NCBI GenBank assembly: GCA_043805435.1
Contig: JAZDHY010000010.1
Location: 1 to 64,000 of the forward strand
DNA: 64,000 bases
Direction of reading: 5' to 3'
Origin: JAEXOD01 sp043805435
GTDB lineage: Bacteria; Bacteroidota; Ignavibacteria; Ignavibacteriales; Melioribacteraceae
Below, one piece after another: positions 63,332-64,000 of the stretch. Every line of letters begins with the position of its first letter. The stretch's first letter is position 1. The notes beneath the pieces were generated by a model. It saw only the letters and a list, made by a program, of their open reading frames with translations. It was not told where the DNA came from and did not search any database. The position numbers and the translations under genes were made by a program.

Positions 63332-64000
63332 TTACTGTTTTAGTTGATAATTTTCTATTTTGGCATATAAAGTGGGTAAAGATATTTGTAAAATTTCGGC
63401 CGCTTTTTGCTTATTCCAATTGTTGGAATCGAGGACTAGCTTAATATGCCGCTTTTCTACTTCGTGCAGACTGAAATTTTTGGTTTCTTCAAAAATGAAG
63501 CCGCTAAGTTTATTATCGTTTATTAAAATAGATTCTTTTTGTAATACATCGCCCCGTGTTAAAACAACTGCTTGGGTTAAAGTATTTTCAAGCTCGCGAA
63601 CATTTCCAAACCAGTTATAATTTTGCAAAACGTGCATAACATCATCTGTAATTTTATAAACGTTTTTATGCAACTCTTTATTTATTTTGCTTAAAAAATG
63701 ATTTACCAGCAGAGGAATATCTTCTTTTCTGTTTCTAAGCGGAGGAAGTTCAAGACTAACAACTTTTAACCGGTAATATAAATCTTCGCGGAATATACCG
63801 TCAACAACCAATTTATCCAAATCTTTATTGGTGGCTGCAATAATCCGTGCTTTCATTGCTATTATATTTTCACTGCCGACTTTTTCAAATTCGCGTTCTT
63901 GTAAAACCCGCAACAGTTTGACCTGAAGATTTGGTGACATTTCCGAAATTTCATCGAGAAAAATTGTACCTTCTCCGGCAAGTTCAAATTTTCCTTTTTT
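63332..64000 (-). CDS. sigma-54-dependent NtrC-family response regulator (partial, runs off right edge)
   Basis: The frame is open to the right edge, so the N-terminal part is missing. Visible are the AAA+ segment with Walker B G-T-I-F-L-D-E-I-S-E-M, then R-I-I-A-A-T-N-K-D-L, F-R-E-D-L-Y-Y-R-L and N-V-R-E-L-E-N-T. A Fis-type helix-turn-helix closes the protein (W-N-K-Q-K-A-A-E-I-L-Q-I-S-L-P-T-L-Y). It lies 149 bases upstream of the sigma-54 promoter, on the same strand, so it is the probable activator of the efflux operon, like ZraR or similar metal-responsive regulators. A partner kinase would be beyond the edge. Confidence 0.9.
   Translation of the reverse strand, partial: KKGKFELAGEGTIFLDEISEMSPNLQVKLLRVLQEREFEKVGSENIIAMKARIIAATNKDLDKLVVDGIFREDLYYRLKVVSLELPPLRNRKEDIPLLVNHFLSKINKELHKNVYKITDDVMHVLQNYNWFGNVRELENTLTQAVVLTRGDVLQKESILINDNKLSGFIFEETKNFSLHEVEKRHIKLVLDSNNWNKQKAAEILQISLPTLYAKIENYQLKQ

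Overview
The window is low-GC, densely coded chromosomal DNA from a Bacteroidota-type bacterium, most likely the Ignavibacteria branch. The clearest marker is the type IX secretion sorting domain on three large peptidases, with the YPNPFNPETKI motif typical of Ignavibacteria-like lineages. An S46 dipeptidyl-peptidase, a CarboxypepD-regulatory TonB receptor and many PAS histidine kinases fit the same assignment. No rRNA or tRNA gene was seen.

Region by region. 1-4.7 kb: the end of a probable IS630-type transposase next to a kinase that has lost the start of its first PAS domain, then an Rcp1-type receiver and a REC-PAS-PAS-GAF kinase. 4.7-15.2 kb: a TPR kinase (reverse strand), PPK2 polyphosphate kinase, an SGNH-like membrane protein, an OmpR/HK pair and a four-PAS kinase. 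15.3-19.4 kb: surface glycan genes (GT2, GT9, GT4, methyltransferase). 19.6-25.5 kb: a membrane protein/XRE regulator pair with a strong promoter, two oxidoreductases, a C_GCAxxG_C_C protein, an outer-membrane protein, a lone receiver and a lipoprotein. 25.5-27.3 kb: an array of hairpin repeats around a frameshifted REP-associated (Y1/HUH) transposase, interrupted by two copies of a 171-172 bp MITE. 27.4-33.5 kb: pfkA, tsaC/sua5, hisN-like phosphatase, S46 peptidase, GDP-fucose synthase. 33.5-40.5 kb: a repeat-rich spacer, then three tandem M1 metallopeptidases of exactly 656 residues each. 40.8-50 kb: purL, YihY, a kinase, RDD protein, an NMT1/THI5-like binding protein adjoining a chemoreceptor, and an EamA transporter. 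50.2-53.1 kb: a TonB receptor behind a small TM1266-type regulator, preceded by a leader RNA with a terminator/antiterminator. 53.4-55.6 kb: tpiA, NifU-like protein, Mrp. 56.5-64 kb: a Cus-type copper/silver efflux operon with a sigma-54 promoter, a 32-residue membrane ORF as first cistron, and an adjacent NtrC-family regulator running off the right edge.

The window is dominated by signalling: six histidine kinases, three complete stand-alone or OmpR-type response regulators, a partial sigma-54 activator and one chemoreceptor. The most promising less-described items are the attenuator leader RNA at 52815-52981, the sigma-54-driven metal-efflux unit with its small membrane ORF, the binding-protein/chemoreceptor pair, and the RAYT-hairpin-MITE composite.
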